NCBI GenBank assembly: GCA_944989445.1 | Contig: CALYLW010000037.1 | Span: forward strand, 460,501-524,500 | Length of the DNA stretch: 64,000 nt | From: Ampullaceana balthica | Lineage: Eukaryota > Mollusca > Gastropoda > Lymnaeidae | Direction: 5' to 3' | Shown: piece after piece, positions 36,691 through 49,296 of the stretch | How the letters are laid out: each line of letters opens with the position of its first letter | Position numbering within the stretch: position 1 is the stretch's first letter | The notes under the pieces: generated by a model | The model's database searches: none | Seen by the model: the letters and a program-made list of their open reading frames with translations, nothing else | What the model was told of the DNA's origin: nothing | Program-made: the position numbers and the translations under genes

Positions 36691-36874
36691 TTAAAAAAAA
36701 TTTTTTTTTAAATGTGTGGTTGTACCCATTCTTTTCCCACCTTTATTGCCAACATGGCTGACCCTCGATATGGTCGGACAATCACAGTGTATGGTTGGCA
36801 AGCTAGTCTGGTAAAGGTAGGTGGGAAGGTAAAACTGCTGTGCGAATGTCTCAAGACCAACAATGCGTCGGTGA

Positions 36875-37985
36875 TTCCCCCCCCACTCGACCCTAACCCA
36901 ACCCCTAATCCAATCAATAATATCATACTACCCATATATAACCCCCCAAACCCCCCAAACCCAAATACACCCCTCTCCCTACTTCTTTACAATCCACTCC
37001 TCTACTACCACCACTCATTCCACCACACCAACCACACCAACCACACACCAACAACAACAATCACCCACAACACCCAAACACCCCCCACCCCCCACAACCC
37101 CCCACCAAAACACCCCAAACACACAACCAACCCACCCCCCACCACCCAACCACCCCCACCCACCCCCCCCCCCCCCACCCACCCCACACACACCCAACCC
37201 CCCCCCCCCCCCACACCCCCCCCCCCCACACCCCCCCACCCCCCCCCCCCCCACCCACCCCCCCCCCACACAAAACCCCAAAACCCCCCCCCCCTCCCCC
37301 ACCACCACCCAACCACCCACACCCCCCACACACCCCCCACCCACCCCCACACCCCCCCCCCCACAACCCAAACAACCCCAACCCCAACCCAACCCCAAAC
37401 ATACTTCCCCCCCCCCCTAAATACTATAACAAACCCCCAATATCCACCCTACCCCCCCATCTCCCACACACACCCCCTAACCCTACCCCCCCCCCACAAA
37501 AACCCTAACCACCCCACAACCCCAACCCCCCCACCACACCCCAACTATCCAACCCCACTCCCTACCACCCTCCCCCCACATCCCATCTCCACCACCCCAT
37601 CCCTCCCACCCACACCCCCCAACCACCCCCCACCCCCCCCAACAACCCCCCCCCCAAACCCATCCACCAACACCACCCCCCCCCCCCAAAAACCCTACAA
37701 AAAACTAATACACCCCCCCCCCCACACCTCCCCCCCCCCCCACCCCCACCACCCAATCCAACACCCAACACACCCCCACACTACCCCCCCCCCACCCTCA
37801 CCAAACACCCCTACCCACCCCCCCCCCCACCCCCCCACCCCACCCCCCCCCACCAACCCCCACCCCCCACCAACCCCACCCCCCACCACACATCACACAC
37901 CCACACCCCCCCCCCCCCCCCCCCCCACCCACCCCACACCCCCCCCACCCCCACACCACTCTTACTACACCCAAATCACACATCC
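36875..37985. repeat. Extreme C/A-rich tract, essentially G-free on the plus strand
   Basis: About 1.1 kb consists of C runs broken by A, CA and occasional T. I find no G between about 36890 and 37985. The first part and internal spots contain CCCTAA-type words (ACCCTAACCCAACCCCTAAT, CCCTAACCCTACC) like animal telomere repeats. Long P/H/T-rich frames here, including a 439-codon one, are products of composition and not genes. Confidence 0.9.
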
Positions 37986-38065
37986 AACGCCGCTCCCGTT
38001 ACACTGTAAGAACAGCCTCCATGTTATGTAGGCAAAGTACCTAAGAGAGACATATTGATCCTCAT

Positions 38066-38408
38066 TGGAGAGATGAATGCTTAAGTTGGAAATAACGACA
38101 AATTGAGTGAGATGGCCGTGAGCATACGCGGACTTGGCAAAAAGAATGAAAAGGGAGAGATGTTTGCCGACTTCTGTACATGCAATAAAACGTATTTATG
38201 AGGCAGTATCGACCCACACACAGTCACGTGGGTGGAACAGGACCAAAAAAAAATAGAGAACTCAACTAACCACTTAACTATACGAAGAAAATGGAGAAGT
38301 ATATTTGCAGGAAAGACTAATTTGAAGAAGAGATACATATCGGGTCAGACAACAATACTGTAGTGGCCGAGCTAAAGATGAAGGACTACAGACCAAATCC
38401 CAAGACAT
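38066..38408 (+). pseudogene. Fragment of an RTE-type LINE endonuclease
   Basis: Read through stops and frame slips, the plus strand shows GEMNA, then GLGKKNEKGEMFADFC, HTVTWV and SDNNTVVAELKMK. This is the order of the apurinic-like endonuclease of RTE/BovB elements (GDxNA, G-N-x-NGxLFxDFC, TWxS, SDHxLV). Several in-frame stops and the changed SDH motif show it is dead. No reverse transcriptase follows. Confidence 0.6.
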
Positions 38409-40551
38409 GCTGATAAAAGATTTGCTTTGTCTTCCAGCCTTACCGTTGCGTGCTACGATTTTCAGAGGCTGTCATGTATGTGCGTAAATAATAAATATAA
38501 TAAACATGTGAAATAATAAAAATCGTTTGAGTTGTAGAAGGGAGTAAAAACATCTCCAGGTGCAGCACGCTCTGTCATGGATACGCTGCTCAATGGTGCT
38601 TTCTTTTACATGCGGCATGACTCGATGGCCGTATGATTTTTTTCTTCTTTGCAGTAACTTAACGTAAAGCAAGTTTACAAACAAACAAAAACATGTCATA
38701 AAAGCACAGTTAAAATCAGCGGGTCTCAGTGTTTTAAAAAAAAATAAAAAATGCAACTAACACTAATGAATGAATAAAGTCGCACATTTTGTTATTGTTT
38801 TGAGATTTTTGTTTTCCTATTCATCGATTACTAAAACTTTAAATAAATGATCATCATCATCTTTGACGATACAGCCCATAGAGGGCCTTGGCCTGCTCAC
38901 TCACTCTACTCTTTCCGACCGATCCGCGGACTTTCGCTTCCATGTATGGAACTCTGCAGCTGTAGATCTTTATCAACCGCGTCAATTCATTTTATGCTCG
39001 GTCTGCCTGCTATCCCCTCTCCCCCGATTAAATATATATACTTTTTTTGTTGCCTTACAAGTTGGCAGTTTTCCAGGTGATATGCCGATGGCAGTCTATC
39101 TTCGATTAATTATTGAGACTATGTGAGAGTCTTCCAACATTCTATGTAACTCTTGGATCACGCGCTTTCTCTAGACCTCATCTTCCAACACCGGGTAGTA
39201 GATTTTGCTTAGTGCTTTTTTTTCAAAGTTATTGAAGTACTAAGGACAATGAAGATAATTTGTGATGCCAACCTCAACAAAGAGTATATGATGAAAGCAG
39301 AAAATGAATCCTGTCCCAAGCGAAGCTGATCTGCTGTAGAGCATCGGTAGCCTTTCAGCAAGCGAAGGTCCTCGGAGAATAAAAAAAACTTTGAGAGAGC
39401 GTAGTGCAACATGAATTCAATAAACCTAGAAACGTGGCATTGAATCAATCTACTATCTTTTGAGCGTGTCACAACTTCCTTTGTTCAATTATGGTTTTAA
39501 TTAGGTTTTTCAGATAACAGAAAGTTTGGCATGCCATGCATAATAAAAATAAAATAAAAAAAGATTTAAAAAACGGAAAAGACATTTATAATAATTTATA
39601 TAGCAGTAGGGTGAACAATAAATGTACAAGATTATAATATCATCATCTTTGAGGTACTAGAGATCTCGATGGATAGATCAGGGCTCAGTTGTATGATTTG
39701 AGAACATTCCGGGTGCTCTGTTCATGCATTGCATCATAAATCAGCAATCATTCTCTCGGAAAGACGATTTTGATAAAAAAAATTTGTTGGTACTGAAAAC
39801 TGTCATGTTAGAAAGGAGAAAGGTTTTCTCAATTTTACTGTTCAAATAAACGAATATGTCCCATTTGATTTTTAAATAATTCTTAACTTTAAGAATCATT
39901 TTGTTATACAACTTTTCAGACCTTAAAAGAAAAAGAGTGAAATTCTTCAGGTCCAGAAACCATTTGTTTGCAACCCTATGATGATGTGGTGTTGAACAAG
40001 GGTTCGGGATCATTGATCCGCAAGATAATCAATTTGTGAAAGTGAAACACGGCGAAAATGTTTTGAATTTTACGGTCTCTTACCTCCTGATGTTAGATTT
40101 ACGAAACTAAATCTGAAGCTGTTATGTCGTCAGTGTTTGAAATAGCTTCTTTCTGTTGGGAACATTTTTCAAAAATGAAGTTTGTGGAGTAAACACGGCG
40201 AACGAGAATGACTGATGAGCAGTGGAAAGCAATTATCTTGATTGGATGCACTAATTCTATTACAAACATTGTTGATATCTTTTTTTAAAAATGGCCCCTT
40301 CACAAATCTCACTAACGTTCTTGCGGCTTAGTTCGCGATATCGGATATTTGCACACTAGACCTGATGTAATTATCTTTTTGCTCTCGTTGCCTTCTAAAA
40401 TAAGTTTTTAAAAAAATAAATAAGTATTTTGTGTGCGTTGCACGTCATTCGCATTGGGTGCAAAACTTTTCTCGTCTCTCACTCTCTGTTAGCCGGAGCT
40501 TTCGTTCCAGTCTGCAGATATTGTTTTATATATTAATAACGCAGCTCGCAC
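38409..40551. other. No gene seen; a probable repeat fragment at 38855-39030
   Basis: TACAGCCCATAGAGGGCCTT and CCTGCTATCCCCTCTCCC at 38871-39024 look like a dispersed repeat rather than a gene. The remainder is AT-rich with frames under 95 residues and no recognisable domain. Confidence 0.35.
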
Positions 40552-40815
40552 TAATTTTTAAATCCCTTATATTTTAACTTCACCGTCTTGTCTGTCTCTT
40601 GCTCCCGCCCGTGGAAAATCAGAAGTAAAAAATGTCCAACTTCTCATGATCCTATCGAGCTGAAATTTTGCACATATTTTTTGTCACCTAACAATGCATG
40701 TATAAAAATTTCAGATCGATCGAATGTACCGTAATTATATTTATGAATTTTTAGTTTATCTCTATGTAGCATGTGTAGCCGTCTGCTATACTTGACCTCC
40801 AAGGGTCACGGGAGG
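40552..40815 (+). repeat. AAATCCCTTATAT repeat family, copy C (5' half)
   Basis: The head TTTTTAAATCCCTTATATTT is followed by CATGATCCTATCGAGCTGAA and the GATCGATCGAATGTACCG core. The tail with AAGGGATTT is absent. Confidence 0.6.
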
Positions 40816-41264
40816 TTCTATCCATCCCTCGATGTCACAGGGTTCTATGGCAGTTTTTACGGGTTTTTTTTTCAGTTATCCGGTCCACTGTGAAAATTTC
40901 TGGTGGCAGTTGAGGATGTACTCCTGCGAGACAAAATATATACATTTCTACAGATGGAGCATCCGTTTCTAACTCAACACGCAAACATGATGACATTATG
41001 TACATTTTTCTAAGAAAGAAAACATCAAATTTTTGCTCCAGCGATGTTTATGTTGGTTTTGGTTTGTGGGGGTTGGGGGTGGTGGTGTTTTGGGGGGAAT
41101 GAGGACTTTCGATCCCATTCCCTGCATGACTTAACAAACTTCGGCATTGTCGTCACTTTTGACTCATTGAGATTCGGTTAATCGAAATCATCCATCAAAT
41201 TTGTTGCGTGACAGATTCTCTTGTTCCGGATAACGAACTTGAACCCACCCAAAAAAAAATAATT

Positions 41265-41362
41265 TTTTTTAAATAAATAAAAATAAATAAAAATAAATAA
41301 AAATAAATAAAAATAAATAAAAATAAATAAAAATAAATAAAAATAAATAAATAATAAAATTA
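41265..41362. repeat. AAATAAATAA microsatellite
   Basis: A 10-bp unit (AAATAAATAA) repeats about eight times. The minus-strand frame with alternating F/Y/L across it is an artefact. Confidence 0.9.
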
Positions 41363-42408
41363 AAAAAATAAAAATAGAGAGGGATGCGCTATCAAGTTCA
41401 ACTCCGAGGTCGATCTCATGTTGTGGTTTGGCACTTCCTTTTCGTACATGGTTGACAAGAGTTTGCACTATGTTGGGGAAAAAGGGGGGGGGGTTGAGTA
41501 CGCGTTTTTTAAAATTTCATTTTATAACGTCTGCGTGACAGTATTAGAAGATAAAGATATTGGCTTGGGGTCGGGTTGGGGGGTGGTTTATCCCATGCGC
41601 CAATTTTTCTTCATTTTAAGGAGATTCTTTATCAAATAATTGCAGTGTTTTGTGTTTGTGGAATTGTAACATACACCCCAGCCGTTAGGCACTATCCCTA
41701 TCTAAGATCTAGCTACCTCACGACCATGTTCGTGTGTATTGATCCTCAATTCAGGTATTAGTAAGGGTTTCATTTATTTACTTGATAGCCTTGGCAAATC
41801 GCCGTGTTATATAAAATAAAAACGTGTTTTCTTTTTCTGAGCATGTATATTCAAGATTCTAGATTTTGAAAAAAAATATAAAAGAATTAAAATAAAATAA
41901 AAGCATACAAGCATTACAATTTAATAGTTAATATCTTTTAAATTATTTAATGCTGTAAATTTTTTGTTGAAATTACACAGTTCTTATTGACAAGTTTAAA
42001 TGAGTATTAAATTTGAATGCTTCCAAACAACTTAAGTTATGACTTAATGCAGTAGTTTGCCCTGGGCAGATAAATATCTTTGCCTGCCCTTTTCATGGAA
42101 ACTTCACTTCCTCGACCAAAACTTGTCAATAAGCAAATAATGCCAAACCTTCATTTACTTTTTTTAATAATTTTTTTTCTGTGTATACAAATCTCTATTC
42201 TATACCGACCTTAACACCACTGACCAAAATTGACCACTGAATGTATTACTAAAAACTCGTTTGAAATGAACTTTTAAAGAAAATCTTGCTACCCACCTCG
42301 AGCCACTATGTGGGTAAGCATGATGGTATTTCCTATACGATGAATACCCACGGGCTATCCCCGTAAAGACCGCGCTCATGTTTATGGGATCAGTTCTAAA
42401 GAAGAAGC
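41363..42408. other. No gene recognised
   Basis: AT-rich sequence with short frames only. A GTTGGGGGTGGTGG-type G-rich spot precedes it at 41060-41095. Confidence 0.35.
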
Positions 42409-42668
42409 GTTGGTGCTCTAGACATGGTCATTTCATTGGTGCTCTAGACATGGTCGTTTCGTTGGTGCTCTAGACATGGTCATTTCGTTGGTGCTCTAGA
42501 CATGGTCATTTCGTTGGTGCTCTAGACATGGTCATTTCGTTGGTGATCTAGACATGGCCATTTCTTTGGTGCTCTAGAAATGGTCATTTCGTTGGTGCTC
42601 TAGACATGGCCATTTCGTTGGTGCTCTAGACATGGTCATTTTGTTGGTGCTCTAGACATGGTCATTTC
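42409..42668. repeat. 26-bp minisatellite, ten units
   Basis: The unit GTTGGTGCTCTAGACATGGT plus CATTTC fills exactly 260 bp with only scattered substitutions. Confidence 0.95.
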
Positions 42669-43303
42669 CTCTCCCGAACCAATGGACGGTTTTTTTTAAC
42701 ACGCCCCCCAATCGCCCATGGTCAAATCAGTATTTATTTAACGATTACCTCCTAGTGGCTAACCCCGACCCCCCCTCCCCCTTATCGGTGTTCCTCTGTT
42801 TCGGGAGGGTAGTTATAGACGAGTCATCAAGGTCTGAGCATTTAATACTGATCTGACGTGATACGAGAAGAGACCTTACTCTCACCGCGGGGAAATCGTC
42901 TTCGGGTTGACGGGTATCGCACTGCCGATTCCTAGGTTCGATACCTGATGAAATTTTTGAGTTGAATGTCGATAATACTGTGTGAGTAAATGAGCTTATC
43001 GAACGTTTTAATATAACCAAGCTAAATAGAAAAAAAACACAATAATATTAATAAATAAAATAAAAAAATAAAGTAGAAATAATGGAAAATTACTGAAAAG
43101 AAGACTTTTGGGACGACATTGATGTTTTAATTTTTTTTACAAATTACTTACTTTTTTACTTTATTTTTATTTGTATGATTATTGTTTTTATTATTATCAT
43201 TGGTAGGAATTGCGAGAGAAGGAGAGTTGGAACAGAGAGAGCTAATTGCTGAGATAAACGGTTTGAACAGAAAACATGAAAGTAGAGGGAGTGAGAGACA
43301 GAC

Positions 43304-43397
<94 letters not shown>

Positions 43398-43398
43398 A

Positions 43399-43437
<39 letters not shown>

Positions 43438-44448
43438 GAGAGAGAGAGAGACAGACAGAGAGAGAGAGAGAGAGAGAGAAAGTGAGATAATGTTAATTTA
43501 AATAGAGAAGAAAAGCTCAATGAACACACAAAGATATAAAGAGATCACAAGGAGGTGGTTAGAGTTAGGCCCAATCCTCTTTAATTAGTTGCCGTCACAT
43601 CTTATGCGTATCTTGTCTAAAGATTCTTCCACAATTCGAAGCTCTCAGCTTTTACAAATGTTAGCTACGTGCTGCACTCTAAGCTGGGCCTTCAACAAAT
43701 AACATAATCAAACATAATCAAAACACGATAAAAAAATTCCATTTAAACATTAAGTTAACTTGGCGACCTCCTCACGCGCAATTTTTTTATTGCATTCATT
43801 TTTGTATTTCAGCTCCGCCCAATTAACTTCTCGAAACGAAGTCCCAACCCCTCCTCCCCCCCCTCTTGAATGGACAGGACTCGATGACCCCTGTGGCTTG
43901 ACCTGAGATCGAAGGCTGATCATTGCATGATTCACATTTATAATACAGGGGGTGGGGTGATGGTGTTGGGGGAAGAGGCCCCGAATAAGGCGTACGAGAA
44001 GAAATATGAAACTTCTCATCAAACATTTAGAGGCAGTTATTGGACTATTTACATTGGGGATTCATTCAAGGATCACAAGTAGATGTTCTGAAAATACATT
44101 TGAACACTTGACTAATGCTATAAAAAATACCACTCAGTCAAAAGAATATTCACTTCCTCGTGGCCAGTTATGGAGAAGGTGCTCAATGGAATTTATTTAC
44201 ATATAAAAGAACCATTCATCAGATTTCTATTTGCTGTTATTGCTTTAAAAAAAATAATTAATATGAATACAAAATTACTAAGTTTTGAAATTTGGTATAA
44301 GCCTTTAGGATAGTTTATAGTGTAGAAATTACACTGAATTATAATTTTATTGATCCAAAATAAAGAGCACATTAAAAAATATTTATGCTTCTCTTAATTT
44401 TTTATTAATGGTTATTTTTTTAAACAAAAAAACTAACTCATTCGTGTA
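42669..44448. other. No gene recognised around a GA microsatellite
   Basis: This contains the GA tract (listed separately) and a G-rich stretch at 43950-43975. Frames up to 102 codons are produced by the GA repeat. Confidence 0.35.
43310..43482. repeat. GA microsatellite with AAAG interruptions
   Basis: More than 150 bp of GAGA with a few GAAAGA, GCGA and GACAGACA interruptions. Arg/Glu-repeat and Ser/Leu-repeat frames across it are artefacts. Confidence 0.95.
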
Positions 44449-44940
44449 TTTTTAAATCCTTTATATTAACTCGTGGTGTCTGTTTGAGCCCTTGCTTGTT
44501 TGCTTGTTTGTCGAAAAAACTTTGGATAGATTTTTAACCCACTTCCTCGTAAGCTAGCGAGCTGAAATTTTGCGGGCAGATTTGTGCCGATGATAAAAAC
44601 AATGCATCAAAATTTCAGATCGATTGCATGTACTGTCATTAAATTATTGAATTTTTATATTATTTTATTTATCTCTATATATCATGTTATTTTTTGAGAT
44701 AGTGTCGCGTTGCGTATTATATTTAACGACCTTTTTAATACTTTCCTTGTTGCGCGATTCGGTGCGTATTATATGGACGATAATTTTTAAAAATATATTC
44801 CCAATCGGTGCGCATTATATTACACTTTTTTACGAGATACAACTAAAATTTAGGATTTTTGGATTGTCGTGCGCTGCGTATTATAACGAACATTCTTTTA
44901 TTTTTTTACGTCTCGTATATAAAGGATTTATAGTTAAAAA
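44449..44940 (+). repeat. AAATCCCTTATAT repeat family, copy D
   Basis: The head TTTTTAAATCCTTTATATTA, the core TCAAAATTTCAGATCGATTG and the tail CGTATATAAAGGATTTATAG are present. Between them GGTGCGTATTATAT-type words recur three or four times, a family-specific internal repeat. Confidence 0.6.
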
Positions 44941-45660
44941 AACATGGGCTTTTTTTTTACTAACCCCTTAATTATATTTACTTATCTTAATAAGTCATGG
45001 TTTTAGTTTTGATTATGAAAGATAAGTAGAATTGAAAATAGAAGGGTACTTACACTAATAAGTAGTAATCGGAAAATCTCCCACAAGAGATGCGTAATTA
45101 ATAGATCAAATGAGATCTTTCATCTAGTAAACATAAGCACCTTAGCCAGTGAGCAGAGAGCTTAAAGGGGTGATTATCTAATGTCCTTCAGTAACGCGTT
45201 TCGATTGGATCGTTGGGTACATGGCGGATGTGGCGGCCAACAAGGAAGTGGGAAAACCTACTCCTTACACTAGGACAAAGTGATTAGGAGGAGGGAAAAG
45301 AAAAGGAAGGGAAGAAAAAAATGGATATGATTTTGATTACTCTTTTATACGTCTTTAATACTATTTCATCTAGGAATAATCACCCTTAAAATTTACCCTG
45401 AAAACAATAACAACAAATAAGAATCTCCTGTTAAAGTGAATCTTTTATATAGTAATACATTCAGTTCAGCTCTTTAATTGACCATGAGAAATTTTATGTC
45501 TTTTTGATTGAGCTGTTTTTTCATATCCTTCGTCCTTAGCCTAGTGTAAAAAATGGATTTTCAGAACATCTACTTGTGACCCTTGAATGAATCCCCAATG
45601 TAAATAGTCCAATAACCAGCTTAAAACGTTTGATGAGAAGCTTCATATTTCGTTAGGCCC
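44941..45660. other. No gene recognised; 44040-44100 is echoed in inverted orientation
   Basis: 45565-45640 (AGAACATCTACTTGTGACCC and AATGTAAATAGTCCAATAAC) is close to the reverse complement of 44020-44100. A diverged inverted duplication therefore brackets copy D. Confidence 0.5.
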
Positions 45661-45920
45661 CTATCCTATTAACTCGTGCACGCTTCCGGATCTGTATATG
45701 TCATCAACATATATCAACATATACAGATATGTCAACTTTTTCACAACCCTCGTAAACACGTTTTCTGCCTTGCTAGAGTGCTGAAATTTTCACAGTAGGT
45801 TTGGCTTGTGGGGGAGGATTAAGCTATTAAAGTTTCAGATGGATCGAATGTACCGTAATTTAATTAATTACTTTTTTAGTATATCTCTATATAACTATAG
45901 GTAGCGGCCTGTTGAACTCT
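45661..45920 (+). repeat. AT-rich repeat superfamily, diverged copy E
   Basis: CTATTAACTCGTGCACGC, TGCTGAAATTTTCACAG and CAGATGGATCGAATGTACCG match the core of the other copies. Both ends are degraded. Confidence 0.5.
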
Positions 45921-45990
45921 AAGTTTTATTGATATTTATTGTGATCGATTGTGGGATTTAATGTGAGATATAAAATTTGATCAACTAACA

Positions 45991-47647
45991 CAGGGGTCTC
46001 CAAACTTTTCAGCCGGAGGGCCGGATTAACTGTAAAACAGCTGTTGGGGGGGGGGCCAAATAAGAAAAAATCAAAACATACATGTTGTTTTTAAGTATAT
46101 ATTTAATATTATTATATTTATAATATTAATATTATTTAATGTTATATTAAATATTATTTAATAATACATTGATGCACTGCACATGAATACATGTATTAGT
46201 GGGAATGGTGAAATTGTTTCCTGGATGCCAAAATATTAGATATTTCTGGCTTTAGATTTGATGTCCCTAACATCAACAGTGACCTGAGATTATCATCAGA
46301 CAAGTTAGTTCTCAAATTGTTCTTCACGTATTTCATCCTCGAAAATGTCTGTTCGCACAAGTATGTTGTTCCAAAGATTGAAAGGTACCTTGATGCAAAA
46401 GCTTTGACATTAGGAAAGTCTTCCTTGGGCAAAAACTGGTAAAAACTCAAAAGCCCTTCTTTGAACTTGTCTCTAAGGAAGTCATTTGCTTGCAAATCAA
46501 TCACCTCAAGCTGCAGTTCATCTGAGCAACTGGCCACATCTGCTACAAATGGATTTTGAAATAGCCTAACTTCTTCTGCCTTTGAATCCAAGTCAGAAAA
46601 CCGCTCCTGAAACTGCAGCTGGAGGTCTTTGATGATCTCGCATGCAAATGATGTGGGGAACTCAGCTGTTGCTTCAGCCATGAAGACCTTGCACTGCTGA
46701 AAGTGTGTCAAGTTGTTGGCCTGTACTTGTTCCAAAAACAAGACAAGTTTAGCTCTGAAGGCCTTTAGGTGATTGTATAGATCAGAAACTAGATTTGTCT
46801 CTCCTTGAAGTTTTAGGTTCAGAAATTTTAAATGACCAGTAATGTCTGCAGAAAAGGCCAATTTCCATACCCACTCTTCATCAGTCAGTAATGGCTGTGG
46901 TTTTCCTTTACTTTCTAGGAAGTCATGTATTTCCTTTCTTAATTCAAATACTCTACTCAGAACTTTCTCACAACTTAGCAATCTTACTGCTGTATAATAT
47001 GGTAAATCTTGCGATTCTGTGTCTGTATCTTTCAACATGTCTCTGAACTGTCTATGGTTGAGCCCATGTGACCTTATTAAGTTCACCATCTTTACCACAG
47101 GATTCAGTACACTGCTAATGTCCACATATTTAGCACACAAAGCTTGCTGGTGAATAATACAGTGCAGGAACATTGGTTGTGGAATGTGTTTCTCATTACA
47201 TATCTGCTTCACTTGTCAAACCAAGCCTTTCTTTATGCCACTCATGTTCTTTCTCCCATCAACAGTCAAGCAAGTCAAGTTAGTCCAGTCCAAGTTATAA
47301 TCAATTCATTGAATATATCCTCTCCGGTAGCTGTGCCATACATGCTATGTAGAGAAGCCAGCTCTTGTGTTATGTCCATGTCTTCATCCTCACCTCTAAT
47401 GAACACAAGCAGTTGAGAGGTGGAACAGCTGTCCAGCGATTCATCCATTGCAATTAAAAAATGGCGAAACCGGCTTGCATTTTTCGCTAATTGAGTGTTT
47501 GCTTTCGCTAGTGTTATTTGCAAATTTTTATTGTAAAATACATATAAAATTATTATATTTTTAAAATTATTACAAGGTCTCCAGGGGCCGGATCAGAGGG
47601 CCTCGCGGGCCGCATTCGGCCCGCGGGCCGTAGTTTGGAGACCCCTG
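45991..47647 (-). mobile_element. SPIN-like hAT transposon (1,657 bp) with a decayed transposase
   Basis: The termini CAGGGGTCTCCAAACT and AGTTTGGAGACCCCTG are perfect 16-bp inverted repeats. The 8-bp duplication AACTAACA is perfect on both sides (45983-45990, 47648-47655). A minus-strand transposase fills the interior but lacks its N-terminal finger region, because only about 120 bp separate the remaining frame from the terminus. The same termini occur on the 195-bp MITE at 11790. Confidence 0.95.
46196..47523 (-). pseudogene. hAT transposase relic (GTF2IRD2/ZBED-like)
   Basis: The visible order is IAMDESLDS (first catalytic D region), FIRGEDEDMDITQEL, then after a one-base shift VDGRKNMSG (second D region). 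A stop TGA follows near 47214, then HCIIHQQALCAK, LSCEKVLSRVFELR, and the C-terminal dimerisation signature CEQTFSRMKYVKNNLRTNLS. This order is that of the hAT transposases domesticated in GTF2IRD2 and ZBED genes. One frameshift at about 47275, one nonsense codon and loss of the BED region make it non-functional. The last 338 codons remain open, suggesting fairly recent death. Confidence 0.85.
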
Positions 47648-47865
47648 AACTAACACAAAAGTTCTGAATCCCCCTGTTTGACTACTTAGTTAGTGACTAA
47701 AAATTATTTTCTGCTTTTTCATGAGAGATTCTACATTTCTCACTGCAGCTGGGCCTCATCTTTTTAATAAAATTTTTTTGTTAATTTTATTCTCTTATGC
47801 CTCAATCGATGCCTCTTCGCTCAAAAACACCACCCCACCCCATATATTATAAATGTTCATAAAAT

Positions 47866-48010
47866 GTCAAAAATGTTCATATTGACTTCATACAAAATAT
47901 TCATTTTGACATCATACACAATGTTCATATTGACTTCATACACAATTTTCATATTGACATCATACACAATGTTCATATTGTCATCATACACAATGTTCCT
48001 ATTGACTATA
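47866..48010. repeat. 24-bp minisatellite, about six units
   Basis: Units resemble GTTCATATTGACTTCATACA plus CAAT, with TTC/ATC and other substitutions. Confidence 0.85.
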
Positions 48011-49288
48011 TAAGCAATCACCATATACTATACAAAAAAGTATCCATGTCGCGATTTAAAATAAAAATAAAAATTGTAATTGGCAATCATAATTTCCATA
48101 ATACAATATAAGTAACATTTCACACTTATCATCCCCTCACCCACCCACTTACACCCCCACACACACATACAAACACAAGCACACGCACTCACTCACCAAC
48201 ACAAGCTGAAATAAATTTTGTACATTATTTTCTTTTAAAGAGTGAATTTTATATCTTGCATTTGAAAATATATTGCCTTCGAACGACTACATATTCGAAT
48301 TTACTTAAGTTAGTTGCCCCATTGGTCTTCCCCTACACGAATATCTTGATTTAGATGTATGTTGTGTAAAATAAAGTCATTTATTATGAGCGGACTGACA
48401 CCAAACTCAATTCAATTTCCATCAAACTCCAGATTCCCAGGCGTCAGAAGTATGTTTGTTTATTGTATTATTTGTTAAGCTTTTCTTTGCGATAATTTTT
48501 AAATAGCTACAACACAGACACAGAAAGAAGGAGAGAAAACATGAATTTCCTTTAGCTATGTCTAAATTTACCAACCACACCCAACAATCATTTAAGAGTT
48601 ACCCAACCCTTGACTGCTTTGACGTGATTTACGAATGCGTTCATCCAAGTAAATATGCCATCAGTCCGGAAAACTAACAAATTTATTCAATCAACGAGCG
48701 CACGAGCAGCGATGTCACGTGGTTCCGTTATCGATTTAGGTCACACTTCTCCGCTCTGTGAATTAATAACGCGACATCTCACCGGTGAATTCCATTTATC
48801 ACTGCGCTCACTCGATGTCTTGTACGTGCGTGGCGTGTACAATACACACGCTTGTCAGTTAGTGTTTTTGTAGCAGGTTCATGTGCGCATTAGTAATTCT
48901 ACTTTTAGAGTGTATGATCATGGGTTTTACAATTACAACTGCAATTTTTGTGCACGAATGCGAAACAAATGACATTATGTAGCTCAGTCTCTCAAGCTCA
49001 AAACGTTCGAAATATTTTTCGCGTGCATTCTGAGCATGCGCACTACTCTCATTAGGACTGCAGATACATTTTTTAAACACAACTGCTCGATAGCTTCAAA
49101 ATTTAAGAAGTTTTTATTACTATTTCTCACGAGATTTTTGCATGCGTCCCTTGCTCAAAACTGTGATGTAAACTAAACAGATCATCAACTGGAAAACGAA
49201 TCAGTGTTGCACAGGTCTTAAATACGCGTTTTATGCGTCAAAACTAAATAGGTACAGCTAGGGATTATTGTTTTTAGTATTCATAACA
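48011..49288. other. No gene recognised
   Basis: This includes a CA/CAC-rich spot at 48140-48200. Short frames such as 48655-48873 show no domain. Confidence 0.35.
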
Positions 49289-49296
49289 GACTATAT

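Noticed and set aside
36712..38031. 439-codon plus-strand open frame and several Gly-rich minus-strand frames
   Set aside because: Produced by the G-free C/A tract: only Pro, His, Thr, Asn and similar codons, no domain, and frames open on all minus frames at once.
41178..41468. 96-codon minus-strand frame with F/Y/L repeats
   Set aside because: Created by the AAATAAATAA microsatellite.
42409..42668. CRISPR-like array
   Set aside because: Head-to-tail 26-bp units without spacers in a eukaryotic context; a minisatellite.
43182..43490. Arg/Glu-repeat protein and its Ser/Leu antisense frame
   Set aside because: Direct translation of a GA microsatellite.
48655..48873. 72-codon plus-strand frame
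   Set aside because: No recognisable domain, no splice support and ordinary intergenic context.
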